The notes: a model not told the origin generated them from the sequence alone. Shown: positions 22,859-34,950, counted from the stretch's first letter. The stretch is DNA of 64,000 nucleotides from Hippopus hippopus (GCA_946811185.2 OX328098.1:43959650-44023649); one strand, 5' to 3'. Numbers and translations are program-made.

Positions 22859-23628
22859 TATTGACAGCAACCTGATAGTTGAAACTTCCATTTGTTTTAT
22901 AAAACCCCTGTCCCTGGCCACAATGCATGTATCGGTAATGGAAATTCCAACTGTCAGTCTGCCGATCCTCACTTGCCTATAGGAACCTAATGTAAGATGT
23001 TTTATTTATGAACTTTTAGTTGAACTCTGATTTATTTTTAACCTAGATAGCAGTTTAACCCTTTACCGAACAATCCCGTGTTTAACGACCCTTGGAAAGA
23101 GGCCTTTTGAAAACATTCTGGAAAAAGGAGAAATTGCGGGTAACCAGCATTTTCTCCTTTTTCCAACAATGTTTTCTACTCTATGAAGGACAAATTCAAG
23201 CATTTGAACCATCTTTAATTTGTCGTCTGCAAATGCTTTCAATTTGAACCAGTCTAAAATATTATCGTATTGTAAAGAGTTAAATGTGTTTATACTAAAG
23301 GTAGGTTTTCCAGGAGCTTCGATCTAATTTCAACTGAATTTGTTACTTTATGCCATAATGCCTATTTAACGTAAGAGTTTACATTTAGTTCAAGGAAGAT
23401 ATTGTCAGCAGCTAGATTTTGCCATCTGTAGGTCTTTTTGACTTAAAGCTTACATGTAAGAACTTTTTACTGGATAATTAATGAATATTTCTACTCTGTA
23501 CAACTGCAGTTTTGCCAGCAACCTGACAGTTGAAACTTCAATTTTTTGGTTTTAACCCCTGTCCCTGGCCACAATGTATATAATGGAAATTCCTACCATC
23601 AGTTATCTGAGCCTCACTTGTTTATATT
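22859..23628. repeat. Locally duplicated ~120-bp segment
   Basis: CCCTGTCCCTGGCCACAATG with flanking AACCTGAYAGTTGAAACTTC recurs at 22859-22983 and 23510-23628. Weaker shared phrases (GCCAGCAGCCTA, GTCAGCAGCTAG) at 22610 and 23405 suggest the repeat period is ~650 bp, with a MITE inserted between. Confidence 0.55.
23055..23283 (-). mobile_element. Hairpin MITE
   Basis: TTAACCCTTTACCGAACAATCC to TTGTAAAGAGTTAA. Several stem mismatches (ATTCTGGAAAAAGG against TTCCAACAATG). Confidence 0.8.
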
Positions 23629-23795
23629 AACTTTATACTAAGGTTAAGCATTCTCATTCATCAAAAGAACTTTTAGTGCTTAATTTGAAAATATAGGCTT
23701 TACATACAAATCCTTCCAAACATTAAATTTGCTTTTTCATTGTTCATGAACTTCTATACTGTGAAAAAGTTTAAAACTGTCATTTCCTAATTGCT

Positions 23796-23983
23796 TTAAC
23801 TCATTCCCAAAAAACAAAAATTTTAGACTTGTCCAAACTTGAAGACAACAAATAAAATGTGCATTAAATAACAGTTTTCACCTATGATATGGTTACCAGC
23901 ATTTTCTTCTTTCATCACCATGTTTTCAAAAGCCTCTTTTGCCGTAGGGTTTTTAAAGTTGCGATTGTGTGTTCAAGAGTTAA
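23796..23983 (+). repeat. Hairpin MITE, internally deleted
   Basis: TTAACTCATTCCCAAAAAAC to TGTTCAAGAGTTAA. The left stem arm is missing; only the GGTTACCAGCATTTTCTTC half remains. Confidence 0.7.
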
Positions 23984-24395
23984 CCTATAATCTGTCATAA
24001 ATGTTCAGAAAGAAACACACTTGAAAATATAAAGATTTTATACGGAAACTCAAACCTAGCAAAACTTTGTACAAACAGGACAAGTATGAATGTCTTGCAC
24101 CCAGTGTTCCTCCTATTGTGTCCATACCGCCAAGATGAAGTGCATTGCAGACAGGGATTTTATGCACAAAATGATGAAACAAAATATACACTAAAACCTT
24201 CTCTTGCTCTACTAATAAAAGTTCTGTTGAGCCAAATACATGAGAATTTAGAAAACTATAACAATGGTACAGCTAAAAACTGATTAACAACTTTAACCTA
24301 CCACAAGTCCATAATCATCCCACAATTTCCATATAGGCAAGCTCATTCCCTCCCTGCAACAGATTTCAAAGGAATAACTAGAACTTGTTTTTCTA

Positions 24396-24766
24396 CAAAA
24401 AAACTGATGTCTCCCCCCTTTTTGGTGTCAGAAGGATTGATATGTCACCAAGGCAATTTCTAACTGAAATAATGGTCATTTTTCTCTAACGGTTTTCGAG
24501 TTATAGAGCGGACACAAAATTGTACGTAAAATGAGTAAGGAAAATAACCAAAGGGAAATAACTCAAAAAATATACAAGCCAGAGTTATGGTTCTTGTGCA
24601 TGACAATTCGTCTCATGGTGCTTTACAAATGTGTGAAGTTTTATCAAAATACCTTAAAAGGTTTTCGAGTTAAAGAGCTGACACAATTTGTGATGGACAA
24701 ACAGACGGACACACGGGGAAAAACAGTATGTCTCCTGACCCTGACGGGGGGAGACATAATAATAAA
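24396..24766. repeat. ~370-bp element with TGTCTCCCCC / GGGGGGAGACA ends
   Basis: Short inverted ends, TGTCTCCCCCC (about 24409) and GGGGGGAGACA (about 24746-24756), bound a sequence with GGTTTTCGAGTTA repeated at 24491 and 24659. No coding content. Only one copy is in the window. Confidence 0.45.
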
Positions 24767-24850
24767 CTTTAAACAAAATTTATCATTCTACATATACATA
24801 ATTTTAGCATAAAATCAACACCTACATAAAAGACATGTATGTACCACAGT

Positions 24851-25130
24851 AATTGATTGATTGTATAGTGTTTAATGCTGTTTTCAGCATCATTTCGGTT
24901 ATATTACACCTGTCAATGCTTTGCTTTGCACAACAGTCTTTCCAAGCCACTGGCTGCTTTCCCACATAACCATTGTCAAGACAATGGTCAGCTGTGGGAG
25001 AGGAATGAATCCTGTCGCAAGGAAAAATATTGATCCTCTAAAAGAAATTGGCTGAGCTGGGGATTGAACCCATGACCCCGTTCTCAAGCTCTGCATGCTA
25101 CCGACTGAGCTACAGGGCTTTGACATGTAC
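24851..25130 (-). mobile_element. tRNA-derived SINE, minus strand
   Basis: Read on the minus strand, GCCCTGTAGCTCAGTCGGTAG (A box) and ATGGGTTCAATCCCC (B box) lie at about 25120-25060, and the body ends in a TACAATCAATC tail near 24855. Similar ATGTACCACA sequence on both sides (about 24840 and 25126) is the likely target duplication. Confidence 0.8.
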
Positions 25131-25189
25131 CACAATGAATGAATGAATTAATTAATGGTGATTCAGCAAGGCGTTGGCATCTTGGTCTT

Positions 25190-25418
25190 TACCCCTTACC
25201 ACATGCCCAAGTTTTACTCCTGCTAAAAAACTAGTATGAAATTTTCATTTCGATAGTAAAAACCCAAATATTGCTAGTTAAAAGTTTTGTTTTGGGAAGT
25301 AATAAATCCTTCTCAGACAGTGTAGATCCAAGTTCAGACTGCACGTTCTGAGCAGTCTGATCTTGATCTACACTGTCTGCAAAAGGTCAGTGAGTTGCGC
25401 TTAGCAGCCGAAGGATTA
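25190..25418. mobile_element. GATCAGACTGCAC palindromic element
   Basis: A full-length relative of the 42627-42840 copy, with shared CGATAGTAAAAACCCAAAT and GACAGTGTAGATCC blocks and the palindrome at about 25334-25370. Confidence 0.75.
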
Positions 25419-25600
25419 AAGTCCTTGAGTAAGACAGCTTTTGAAAACATTTAGGTAAAGGAGAAAATGCTGGATACTAGCATTTTCTCCTCTTCTGAAG
25501 AAGATTTTTACCCTTTCAAAGACAATTTCATACAAAGCGCTATATTTGTCATCTGCAAATGGCAAGTCTAAAAATTTGCCATTAGGAGTAATGTTGAGTA
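25412..25600 (-). repeat. Hairpin MITE, eroded
   Basis: Stem GGAGAAAATGCTGGATACTAGCATTTTCTCC survives at about 25458-25490. The ends have decayed. Confidence 0.6.
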
Positions 25601-25680
25601 ATGTTGAAGAATACATGTACTTTAAAAAATATTGTGGCAAAAGGCATATTCCTGATTTTCCACATACTGGCATATTCGAA

Positions 25681-26320
25681 TCAAGGTCTACGGCCCCTAA
25701 CTCTCATATTAAAAGATGGAAGCTGCTGAGATTGGCCGAATAGCCTGTATGAAAACGTCGATGTTACAAGATATTTACCATTGAGTTAGCGAGTCTATGG
25801 CCCCAAACTCTCATATTAAAAGATGAAAGCTGCCAAGATTGGGCAAATAGCCTTAACATAAACATCGATGTTACATGATATTTACTGATGAATTAGAGGT
25901 CGTAGTCCTTAAAATGAATATTGAAAATGCCTATTTTACAAGAGTATTCTCAAAGATACCTGCAGCAAATCTATTCAAAAGGTTGCTAAATAAACTAAGT
26001 GCATATTTTCCATTAGTTTAAACTTTTACCACATATTCTTAAGTTTCAAAAACTCTTTTTAAAACATGTTTTTTACCTCTTCAAAGGCAAACCCATCTTT
26101 TGAGCCATATTTACCATCTACAGCCCCTAACTCACATATTAAAAGATGGAAGCTGCCAAGATTGGCCCAACAGCCTTTATGAAAGTGTCGATGTTACACA
26201 ATATTTACTGATGAGTTAGTAAGTCTACAGCCCCTAACTCTCATATTAAAAGACGGAAGCTGCCAATATTGGCCGAATAGCCTTTACAAAAATGTTGATG
26301 TTTACCGATGAGATGGGGCT
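25681..26320. repeat. ~115-bp tandem repeats in two pairs
   Basis: Units containing CTCATATTAAAAGATGGAAG, GATTGGCCGAATAGCC and GTCGATGTTACA occur at about 25681-25797, 25793-25905, 26113-26222 and 26222-26320. The two pairs are separated by ~210 bases of unrelated sequence. Confidence 0.8.
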
Positions 26321-26514
26321 GTAGACCTTCATATTGTTGTCTACATATACTTTCACTTAGAACATAGTACAAGTCTAAAAATTTTATTTGGTAATGACTT
26401 AAAGACTGTCAAAGATACATGTATTACAATTTCATATCATGTTGAGAGAATATCTGTACAGAAAATTGTAATGTAGATCTCAGATCAGATCGCATATTCT
26501 GTTCAGTCTGATCA

Positions 26515-26734
26515 TACCACACAATCCCGACTTTAAACAACCCTGAGAAAGAGACCTTTTGAAAACATTGTGGGAAAAAGAGAAAATGCTGGAAACAGCA
26601 TTTTCTCCTTTTCCCACAATGTTTTCTACCCTTCCCAACACAAATTTCAAATTTTGAGTCACATTTTTTTTGTTGTCTGTAGATGGTTTCAATTTGGCCA
26701 CATCCAAAAATTTTGTTGTTGGGTAAAGGGTTAA
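26515..26734 (-). mobile_element. Hairpin MITE
   Basis: ACCACACAATCCCGAC to GGGTAAAGGGTTAA. The stem at about 26561-26626 is almost perfect with a slightly shortened loop. It directly abuts a GATCAGATCGCA...GTCTGATC palindrome on its left. Confidence 0.85.
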
Positions 26735-26758
26735 ATACCTGATCTGTGTTCAACTTAC

Positions 26759-26872
26759 CATATAGATGCACTGCTGACTTGTAGATTGTTTTGATAACTA
26801 TTGCTGACAAAGTGTCTGCCGTCTTTTCCAAGCACTGCCACTTTGAAACCATGGTATCTTGAATCGAAAACC
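26759..26872 (-). CDS. Exon-like segment, duplicated (copy 1), product unknown
   Basis: On the minus strand TTTTTTAG precedes and GTAAGTTG follows a 114-base block. One frame reads FDSRYHGFKVAVLGKDG; another frame reads KTADTLSAIVIKTIYKSAVHLYG, so either the copy is frameshifted or only one half is in the true frame. The block recurs at 28310-28398 together with intron-like flanks. I do not recognise the product. It could be an exon of an undetected minus-strand gene or a conserved repeat. Confidence 0.35.
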
Positions 26873-27041
26873 CTAAAAAAAACAACAAAAGAAAACCTCT
26901 TTATTTTATTTTGGAGGAAGGGGTACGAGGATGGGAGTAGGGAATTTTTGTGAGGCAATGATTTCGAGTAAGTTTATAAAGTAACTTTGTGTCCCTTTTT
27001 CTTTTTACTTTTCTATTTTTTCAAGTCTTTGGTTGTTTCAT

Positions 27042-27274
27042 TTAACCCTTTACCACACAAACAAAATGTGGACTTGCCCAAATTGTAAGTTCTTGCAGTT
27101 AACAATTTAAGTGTGGTTTAATTGATGGAATCTGTATTTTGTAAGATAGAATTAAAACATTGTGGAAAAAGGAGAAAATGCTGGTTACCAGCATTTTCTC
27201 CTTTTCCCACAATGTTTTCAAAAGCTTTCTTTCTATGGGTCATTAAAAGTGGGGATTGTGTGGTAAAGGGTTAA
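27042..27274 (+). mobile_element. Hairpin MITE, full length
   Basis: TTAACCCTTTACCACACAAAC to TGTGGTAAAGGGTTAA. The stem at about 27157-27221 has one mismatch. Confidence 0.9.
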
Positions 27275-27298
27275 TCATGACTATTCTTGATTTTCTCT

Positions 27299-27515
27299 TT
27301 AACCCCTTTCCGAACTTCAAATCTAAGACTCTTCTAAATTAAAAGCAAATGCAGGCAACAATTCTGAAAGTGGTATAAATGAACTGAGGCCCTTTGACAG
27401 GCTAGAAAATACTGTGGCAAAAGGAGAAAATGCTGGTTACCTCCCTTTTCCACAATGTTTTCAGTTCTAAAGGGTCTTCATCAGGGTCATGAAAACTCAG
27501 GATTGTTTGGGAGGC
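27299..27515 (+). repeat. Hairpin MITE, right part eroded
   Basis: TTAACCCCTTTCCGAAC at the left and GGATTGTTTGGGAGGCTAA at the right. The second stem arm is shortened (CTCCCTTTTCCACAATG). Confidence 0.7.
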
Positions 27516-27519
27516 TAAA

Positions 27520-27966
27520 ATACCAAACAACAGAATTTTTGACTGGCCCAGATTGACTGTTATTGAATAGTGTTTTATGCCTCTTTCAACATTATTTCAG
27601 TCATATCTTGGCAACAGCTCACATATTCATCTGTTTCTTGGATTTTACCAGTACTAGGTTAGAGCTCTGAAGTGTCTTGCCCAAGGACACTCCCACGAAA
27701 GGCCCAGTGGATCTAGTGCTGCTCAAAACCAGGGCCCCCAGGTAATGAGTCCCACGCTTTACCACTGAGCCACGCAGAGTCCAGAGTGTAAGATTTTGCA
27801 GATGACTAATATCACTCAAATGATGGAATTTGTCTGCGATAAGATAAAAACACTGCAGGAAAAGGAAAAAAATGTTGGTAACTAGCATTTTTTTCTTTTC
27901 CCATAATGTTTTCAAAGGCTTTTTCCCCCAGGGTCTTTGAAACACAGGAATGTTTGGTGGCGGATT
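27520..27966 (+). repeat. Hairpin MITE interrupted by a minus-strand SINE
   Basis: The MITE left part (ACCAAACAACAGAATTTTTGAC to CCAGATTG) ends at about 27555 and resumes at about 27781 (AGATTTTGCAGATGAC). The ~230-base insert reads on the minus strand as a tRNA-like SINE (GGCTCAGTGGTAAAGCGTGG near 27755-27775). Similar CCAGATTG/CCAGAGTG flanks are consistent with a short target duplication. Confidence 0.7.
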
Positions 27967-28192
27967 AACCCTTCACCACACCATCCCGAACTTTAACAAC
28001 CCTGAGAAAGAGGCCTTTTGAAAACATTATGGGAAAAGGAGAAAATGCTGGTAACCAGCATTTTCTCCTTTTCCCACAATGTTTTCAACCTTTCTCAGGA
28101 CATGTTTAAATTTTTCAGTGACATTAATTTTTCGTTTGTAAATGCTTTCAATTTGCAATGACTTAAAATTTTGTTCATTGGTAAAGAGTTAA
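27965..28192 (-). mobile_element. Hairpin MITE, full length
   Basis: TTAACCCTTCACCACACCATCC to TTGGTAAAGAGTTAA. The stem at about 28019-28085 has a single mismatch. It immediately abuts the previous MITE. Confidence 0.9.
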
Positions 28193-28309
28193 AGGACAAT
28201 CTAGAAAATCTGTGAAAAAAAAAAACAGTTTATGTCTAAGATTAGAACGCATGGTTTGTTTAGCCTGATCTTAATCTACCTGTATAGTTTTTAACTTACC
28301 ATGTAGATG

Positions 28310-28398
28310 CACTGCTGACTTGTAGATTTTTCTCATTACGGCCTCTGGCAAAGTATCATCTTTTTCAAGTATTACCACTTCAAAGCCATGGGATCTTA
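28310..28398 (-). CDS. Exon-like segment, duplicated (copy 2), product unknown
   Basis: On the minus strand this reads FNLRSHGFEVVILEKDD then TLPEAVMRKIYKSAVHLH and runs into GTAAGT. It parallels copy 1 at 26759-26872. Similarity extends past the segment into the poly-A/G-rich flank (28399-28555 versus 26880-27010), so a ~280-bp block was duplicated ~1.54 kb apart. The acceptor is weaker here (AAG rather than TAG after a T-rich tract). Unrecognised. Confidence 0.35.
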
Positions 28399-28822
28399 AA
28401 TTGAAAACAAAACAAACAAAAAAACAACCTCTGGTTCTTTTTTTTCTATGGGAGTGGGGATGGGGAATGGGGAATGGGGTGGGCTAGTTGTCGAGAAAGT
28501 TGTTTCCAGTAACTTTACTTTGCTTTTTTTTGTTTCTTTTCTGATTTGTACACTTCAGATTGTTTTAAATCAATATGACTATTCTTGGTTAAATTGTATT
28601 TCTATTATAAGTAAATTCTGAACTTATGTAACTCACAATTCTATTTTTCTTGCTCAAACCTGTGTTTGTAAGTGAGAAAATGACCTGCTGCTGTAGAAAG
28701 CTGACTGTATGCATTCTCAATGTGAACATTTTATTTTTGTACTGTTAATGCAGCTTTACTCATTTTTATCTTCAAGTTTAAGATAGATTTTAGTATTCAT
28801 TTAATCAATTTTTCTTTCTGAT

Positions 28823-29043
28823 AACAGATCTTAAAATTTTAGTATGGTCCAAATTGAAAGCAATTGCAGATGACAAAGTAAATGGTGCTCAAGTAAGAAA
28901 ATCTGTCTTTGAATGGGAAGAAAACATTGTGGAAAAAGGATAAAATGCTGGTAACCAACATTTTTTCCTTTTTCCTCAGCGTTTTCAAAAGTCTTATTTC
29001 TAACAGTAATTAAAACACAGAATTGTATATTATAAAGAGTTAA
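28823..29043 (+). repeat. Hairpin MITE, eroded
   Basis: TCTTAAAATTTTAGTATGGTCC to TATAAAGAGTTAA, with the stem around 28919-28987 containing several mismatches. Confidence 0.7.
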
Positions 29044-30177
29044 TAAACCACACCCTTATTTGTTTTATTTTTCTTGCTTTTCAATTTAATTTCATCTTAA
29101 TATGAATACATGTACATATAATCTTGATTTCTTTGCTCTTGCAAAGGAATCAAACTTAAATTTACCATTCTAAAGACTTTCTTGCTAGCATGTGTTTGTG
29201 ACCTGCTGCTGTTGAAATCTGTAGGCATAATATTATGTAACTTGTTAATCACACTGTTGTACTGTAACTTTGTATTTATTCCTTTATGTTTTCTTGAAAC
29301 ATAGAGTAAAGCCTAGTTCTTTTATGTCAATATTTCTATTTTTCAATCAAAGATTCCTCAATAACACAGTACTGAAAATTTTTAAGTTTATTATCTGTAT
29401 CCTATTTCATGACTATTAATCAACAATTTAAATATTCTTTGGTTTTTAACTTTGTATCTAAGGTAATTCCCTCCTGATGCTTCCTTTGCATTTTACAAAT
29501 CTGTATGTTTTAGTTCATGATGAAAATTGTTTATGTGTGCAAATTCCTGTCATTACTTTAAAAAAAAAAGGATTATGGATCATGCTTGCTTCTGATACTT
29601 TCTGCAATACTTTTGCCAGGGACAGGGGGTATCAGAAACAAACATATTCCAATTGAAAATCTCTAAAGAAAAAAAAAGGGCAATAAAGGTTTTTTCAGTA
29701 CTACATGTTCAACTTTGCCTATAAAAGATTCAAGTAAACTGCACAGATGTGATTATTTGTTAAACTTACAGAAAAACAATTTGTATAAATACTAAATGAA
29801 CATTTAGGTTTACTTTAATGGTAATGGTGAGTAAAATCATATTCCTTGCATAACTCTTTTCCAAATGACCATTTCATTTTCTCCGAACCAAAAGCATTTG
29901 TAGACTATATAAAAATATGTGGCTCATATGGTTGTATAAAATATGTTGGCAAATAGAGAAATGCTGATAGCAGTGTTTTCAATTTAAGCCTTAATCCTCA
30001 GAGCCTTGAAACTCAGGATTATCCGGTAAACGGTTCAATATCAATCTACCATACTTAAGATTACATCTTTTTTTTTAAGCATTTATGAGTAAAAATTAAG
30101 TTGTTGCTTTATGTATAAAGCTAACTCTTTGTTTAAACTTGGCAATGTCATTTTTTGTATTGTAACTCCATTTTTTT
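29044..30177. other. Intergenic with one eroded MITE
   Basis: AT-rich, with no genes seen. About 29852-30040 retains outer parts of the hairpin MITE (CTTTTCCAAATGACC and CAGGATTATCCGGTAAACGG). Confidence 0.5.
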
Positions 30178-30680
30178 GTGTTAGAATTTAAAGCAGTAGT
30201 TCCTGTATTTCTGTATCTTCTGTATCCCCTATATTATTTTCTTTTATTCATATATTCTTGTATAATTTTTTTCCCTGTTACCATTTTATTCGTTTTTTTT
30301 TTCTTCTTTGTAAATTATTATTTTTTTCTAATTATTTTTATTGCTTTCTTTTCATGTTTTTCTTTTTCTTTTCTTTTTTTTTTTTTTATTTTTATTTTTT
30401 CTTTTCCTACTTATGTAATTTTATTTCATTCCTTTTCAAGTTTTTCATTTTTCACAGGTTTTTTTTTTCATAAGATGTTTTGCATCATTATTATTATCAT
30501 TTTTTTTTGTCATTTATAATAATAGTGTATATATATTTTTTTTCTATTTTAGTTTTCTGGTTTTTTATTGTTTTCTATATTTAGATATTCCTTTTTTTCC
30601 ATTTTTTGGTTGTTGTTTTTGCTTTATGATAATTATAATATTCCTATAGTTTTCCTGTATTCCTATTTTTTTGTTTCGGT
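30178..30680. repeat. T-rich low-complexity tract
   Basis: About 500 bases dominated by T on the plus strand with scattered A and C. Apparent Phe/Tyr-rich open frames are by-products of composition. Confidence 0.9.
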
Positions 30681-30689
30681 TCATTGGTG

Positions 30690-32474
30690 TGAATGTCCCT
30701 ATTTGGTGTGGAAAACTGTTAGCTCAGACACATGGGGGATGGGAACCTGATTTTTACAGCTGAGACAGATCTGTTTTACCTTGTATGTTTTTGCTACTTC
30801 AAAAATCTGTTTTCAGTTTCCACTCAATCAATCCCACAAATCTCCAAGGGATGAATGGAAATAACTACCGTATTTCACCTAATTAACATGCAGGGGCGCC
30901 ATATAAAACACCAACAAGGCGCTCTTATTTCATAGCCAATTTCCCGAAATTCCAGTGCTGTCATGTAGAGTAAGTACGGTACTTTGATCCAGGTTTTAGT
31001 TAGTACCGTGTGCATAGTGATCACCATTTGAAAGACCCGCTGTATTAATGCAGAATGTCTCAATTCTACTGCCAATCATGATTCATTTGGACATGAAATA
31101 GCATTCACAATTTATATGGAACACTAGTTTTCGATACTTCACTTTCTTAAAAAAATTTTTTTTAAGTTGACAAATTTTGTGTTGCCAGAAGTTTATAATG
31201 GTATTGGAAGTGTATGTATATTTGGATTGTCAAGCGTTAATGACATCGATTTGTAAAGTACATGTAATTAGGATTATGTCAGTGCCACACTGGTAAGTTT
31301 ATTTATAAGATATTATGTCATCAATAAATTTCATCAGTCTGCATTTTAGTAAAGTTACCTTGCATTTGGAAGTTTGTAACTCCAGTCGCCGACTTTCAGG
31401 TAAGGTTGGGTGTGGGTGGGGGGTTGTCAGGAGGCCTCTAGAGTAAGTAATATTGTCGAGGACGCTACTATTAGGGAGGGAGCGTTAATTAGGTGAAAAA
31501 TGGTACCCATGATTTACTCATTACATAGTTGATACTGAAAGTTGCAAATATACTACTGGGTATGTACAAGATATTTATTGAAGTGTGCTTGAATTATGCT
31601 TTTACCGGTATGTAACTGTCGTTGACACATTAAATGTGTAGTGTACTGGGATCATCTAGGCTAGAAGTTCATGAGTAACTAACAAATGTTCCAACGATTA
31701 ACAAGTGTTCCTAGGCTTGCAAAGATTGCTGAAACCAAGACAAAATGTCATTATCCTCATTTTTGCATTTGAACTTTGAAATAATCTAGCAACACTTAAA
31801 AATTGTGATGTCTTTGTTTTCTAAATGACACCTTGAAACATAACTGGAAATATAATATATGACAAGTTTCTTTAACAATTAGGTCTGTGTATGAACTTGG
31901 ACTTGGCCAGTTAATTTCTAAAGTGTTTGAAACAAGCCTAGCATTTATGATCTGAACTACTGCAAATTCAAACTAGATGTTTTCTCTTACTGTTTTGATT
32001 TAACAGAAAAAAAATAGTAATTTAAACATTATAAATGTAATGTATTGTTGTTGTTGTCTATTCTATTCTTATCTTAAATAACCTTTATGCAAATACTTTG
32101 TAAGAAAAGTTGCTAAATTGAAATAGTAAAAATTTGCATGCACAAGTTGCAACAGCTGTGGCATCAAGTATAATTTAAAAGTTGAAAAGTTTGTTACAAG
32201 GTTTTCATGGTGTGGCTGGTTTTGGTATTCAAAGTATTCCAAGAGCTGATTTGCATGTATTACTGAATTGAAATCAGACAATGTCAATGCATTTATATAT
32301 AGACCTACTGATGAATCTTCTAAAAGCACCAAGTCTTTGATTGTCCCCAATATATATTTGATATTGATTCCCCAGTTTGATCTAAATCTTTTCACAGAAA
32401 ACATCTTCGAAATGTTTTTAAACCAACAGAGATTACATTCACATAGAAAGCATGACTTTACTTCTCAGTATATG
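30690..32474. other. Intergenic, nothing recognised
   Basis: No splice-bounded coding pattern or recognised repeat was found. Short open frames here have no recognisable motifs. Confidence 0.45.
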
Positions 32475-32701
32475 AACTCTTTACCAAACAACAAAATCTT
32501 AAGACTTGTCCAAATTGAAAGCAGTGGCAGACAAGAAATCAAATGTGACTCAAACACTGAACTTTTTCCTTGGAGGCTAGAAAACGTTGTGGGCAAAGGA
32601 AAAAATGCTAATTATCAGCATTTTCTCCTTTGTCCACAATGGTTTCAAAATTCTTCCTCTTCAGGGTCGTTTTAACTCAGGATAATGTGGTAAAGGGTTA
32701 A
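32475..32701 (+). mobile_element. Hairpin MITE, full length
   Basis: CTCTTTACCAAACAAC to GTGGTAAAGGGTTAA. The stem at about 32578-32648 has a few mismatches. A (GAAT)n microsatellite follows at 32872-32906. Confidence 0.85.
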
Positions 32702-33104
32702 ATACACAATACAACCTAACCTAATAATGATAAATAAAAATACCCTCTTTATTACAAAAGTCAGCAAGGGATGCACTTATAGACAGTCAGATCACATAAA
32801 ATTGAAACCTACAAGTACCATACTGAGGAATGAGCAAAGTTGCTATTTTAAATCATATGTGAAAGAAAAGAAATGAATGAATGAATGAATAAATGAATGA
32901 AAAATTTAAGACAATGATAATAAGATAAGGAAAGTTTTGAAAGAAAAAAATACATATAAGTACATTAATGTAGATCTAATATAAAAGTAAATGTACCATT
33001 AAGCTCTACATATCTATTTCATATACCCTTCAAGTGCCAAACAAACTATGTAGACATGGAACAGGGACCAGTAAAAATATCATTTCAATGCTGAACTTTA
33101 CTCA

Positions 33105-33251
33105 TTAGGTAGAGCAGATCTAAAAGCAGGCTACATTATACAGTCTGATCCTGATCTGCACTAGCCTGAAAAAATCTAAAGTTTTGAGAGGCACTTGACA
33201 GGTTAAGAACTTTTTCATTCCACATTACATGAACCTTATATAGATTGACTG

Positions 33252-33280
<29 letters not shown>
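33105..33280. repeat. Palindromic-element remnant and (CA)n microsatellite
   Basis: 33105-33208 retains GTAGAGCAGATCTAAAAGCAG...CAGTCTGATCCTGATCTGC of the GATCAGACTGCAC family. 33250-33279 is a ~14-unit CA run. Confidence 0.65.
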
Positions 33281-33282
<2 letters not shown>

Positions 33283-33294
33283 CTGTGTGGTCTT

Positions 33295-33524
33295 TTAAAC
33301 CCAGTACCAAACAATCATAAGTTTTAAAGCCCGAAAGGAAGGCTTTTGCAAACATTGTGGGAAAAGAAGATAATGCTAGAAACCAGAATTTTCTCCTTTA
33401 CCCTCAATATTTTCCACCCTTTCAAGGGCAGGTCTTATCTTTTGTGCTGTATTAGTGATGGTGTCTGCAAAGGCTTTTAATTTTCAAAAGTCCGTAATTT
33501 TGTTGTTTGGTATAGAGTTAAGTC
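33295..33524 (-). repeat. Hairpin MITE, eroded
   Basis: TTAAACCCAGTACCAAACAATC to GTTTGGTATAGAGTTAA. The stem pairs GGGAAAAGAAGATAATGCTAG against an eroded arm. Confidence 0.75.
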
Positions 33525-33700
33525 TAATGAAGTACAAAAATATAGAAGTTGTCTTTGTAAGTCTAACGGTAAGATAAATGCATTCACATAACTTGTGAAA
33601 ATGGTCTTTTTTTAACTGATAAAATTGTTTTTCAGTGACATGTACTTTGGTTTTGATAAAAGGGCTCAGATGAGGTTAACTTTGCAAATGAAACACAGCT

Positions 33701-33899
33701 GCTGCCCCTGAATAGACTGACAAACCTTTCTGACTTGCCTTCATCCGTCATTGGTGACAGTTTATCTCTATATTTTTGTTTGTTTGTGATTAAAAAATCT
33801 TGCTGCCCCTGAATAGACAGACAAACCTTTCTGACTTGCCTTGGTCCGTCATTGGTGACAGTTTATCTCTATATTTTTGTTTGTGATTAAAAAATCTTG
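33701..33899. repeat. ~100-bp tandem duplication
   Basis: Two copies start TGCTGCCCCTGAATAGAC (33701 and 33802) and end GTGATTAAAAAATCT. They differ by a TTTG indel and about four substitutions. Confidence 0.9.
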
Positions 33900-34737
33900 G
33901 TCAAAAGACAAATTTTTCCTGGATCCCACCCAGTAATCAACTTTGTCCTGACTACATGTATCTCTCTGCTGTGTAACCTGGGTTCTAACCAGTCCAAGGA
34001 AATCATCAATTGGGCAAGGACAACCTTTCTGAACGATGAAGTATAAAACTAATTTTGTTTCATGTATTCTAATTTGTATCTTATTTTTTTTCAAAAATGA
34101 TTAGTATACTTTATACAAGCCATTTTCAGAATTTACATGAACAGATTTAACTTACTTATCAAACTATAATTCAAATTCTGCTTTTTTCATACTCAGTCTT
34201 ATCAAATTTGGATTTAAGATCCTTAACATCAAAAATTGTATGAGATAAAGAATTATTTCTTTTTTACTTCTGGATCTAGGATCCTTTACACCAAACATTG
34301 TATGAAATAATGATTTAATACTTCGAAGATCCTTAGCAACACAGTAATTGCTTAGGACTTGGGTAAAAAGAAATGCAGTGTTCATTTCAGGACAAATTTG
34401 TGTACAAAAAAGATGGTATAAAATCAATGCAACAAGAAGTTAATGGTTGGCTGGGTGGGCCACAAAAAGGGTAATCAGGTCCAGTAATAATTACTTGCCT
34501 GTTGATCTCCAGTTTCTCTAAAATTAAATTTTTGCAGTATTTAGTCAATAATAAAAGTATGATTTTTTTTTCATTCACTCATATTTACAAATCTTTAATT
34601 TTGATTGAAACTGTCTTTCCATGTTTTGGTCAGTTTCCTTAAAAGTATTTTACCTCAGTTAGCTTGGCCCATACAAAAATTATTTAAAGGCCAAGGGCCC
34701 ACCTCAGACAAAAACTAAAATGAACCCTGCAGATTAA

Positions 34738-34950
34738 GATCTTTACCAAATGACAAATTGGATTTGTCTACTTGGAAACATTGCAGATGACATATTACAT
34801 GTGGCTCAAATGCTGCAAACTGTCTTTGTAGGTAGCAAAACACTGTGGATAAAGAAAAAAATGCTGTTCCTCTTTTTCTCACAGTGTTTTTAAAGGTCTT
34901 AATATTTCTTCAGGATTACAATGAAGCAGGATCATTTGGTAAAGAGTTAA
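34738..34950 (+). repeat. Hairpin MITE, shortened stem
   Basis: ATCTTTACCAAATGAC to TTGGTAAAGAGTTAA, with the stem loop partly deleted (AAATGCTGTTCCTC). Confidence 0.7.

Noticed and set aside
30178..30519. Phe/Tyr-rich 113-residue open frame
   Set aside because: Product of a T-rich low-complexity tract.
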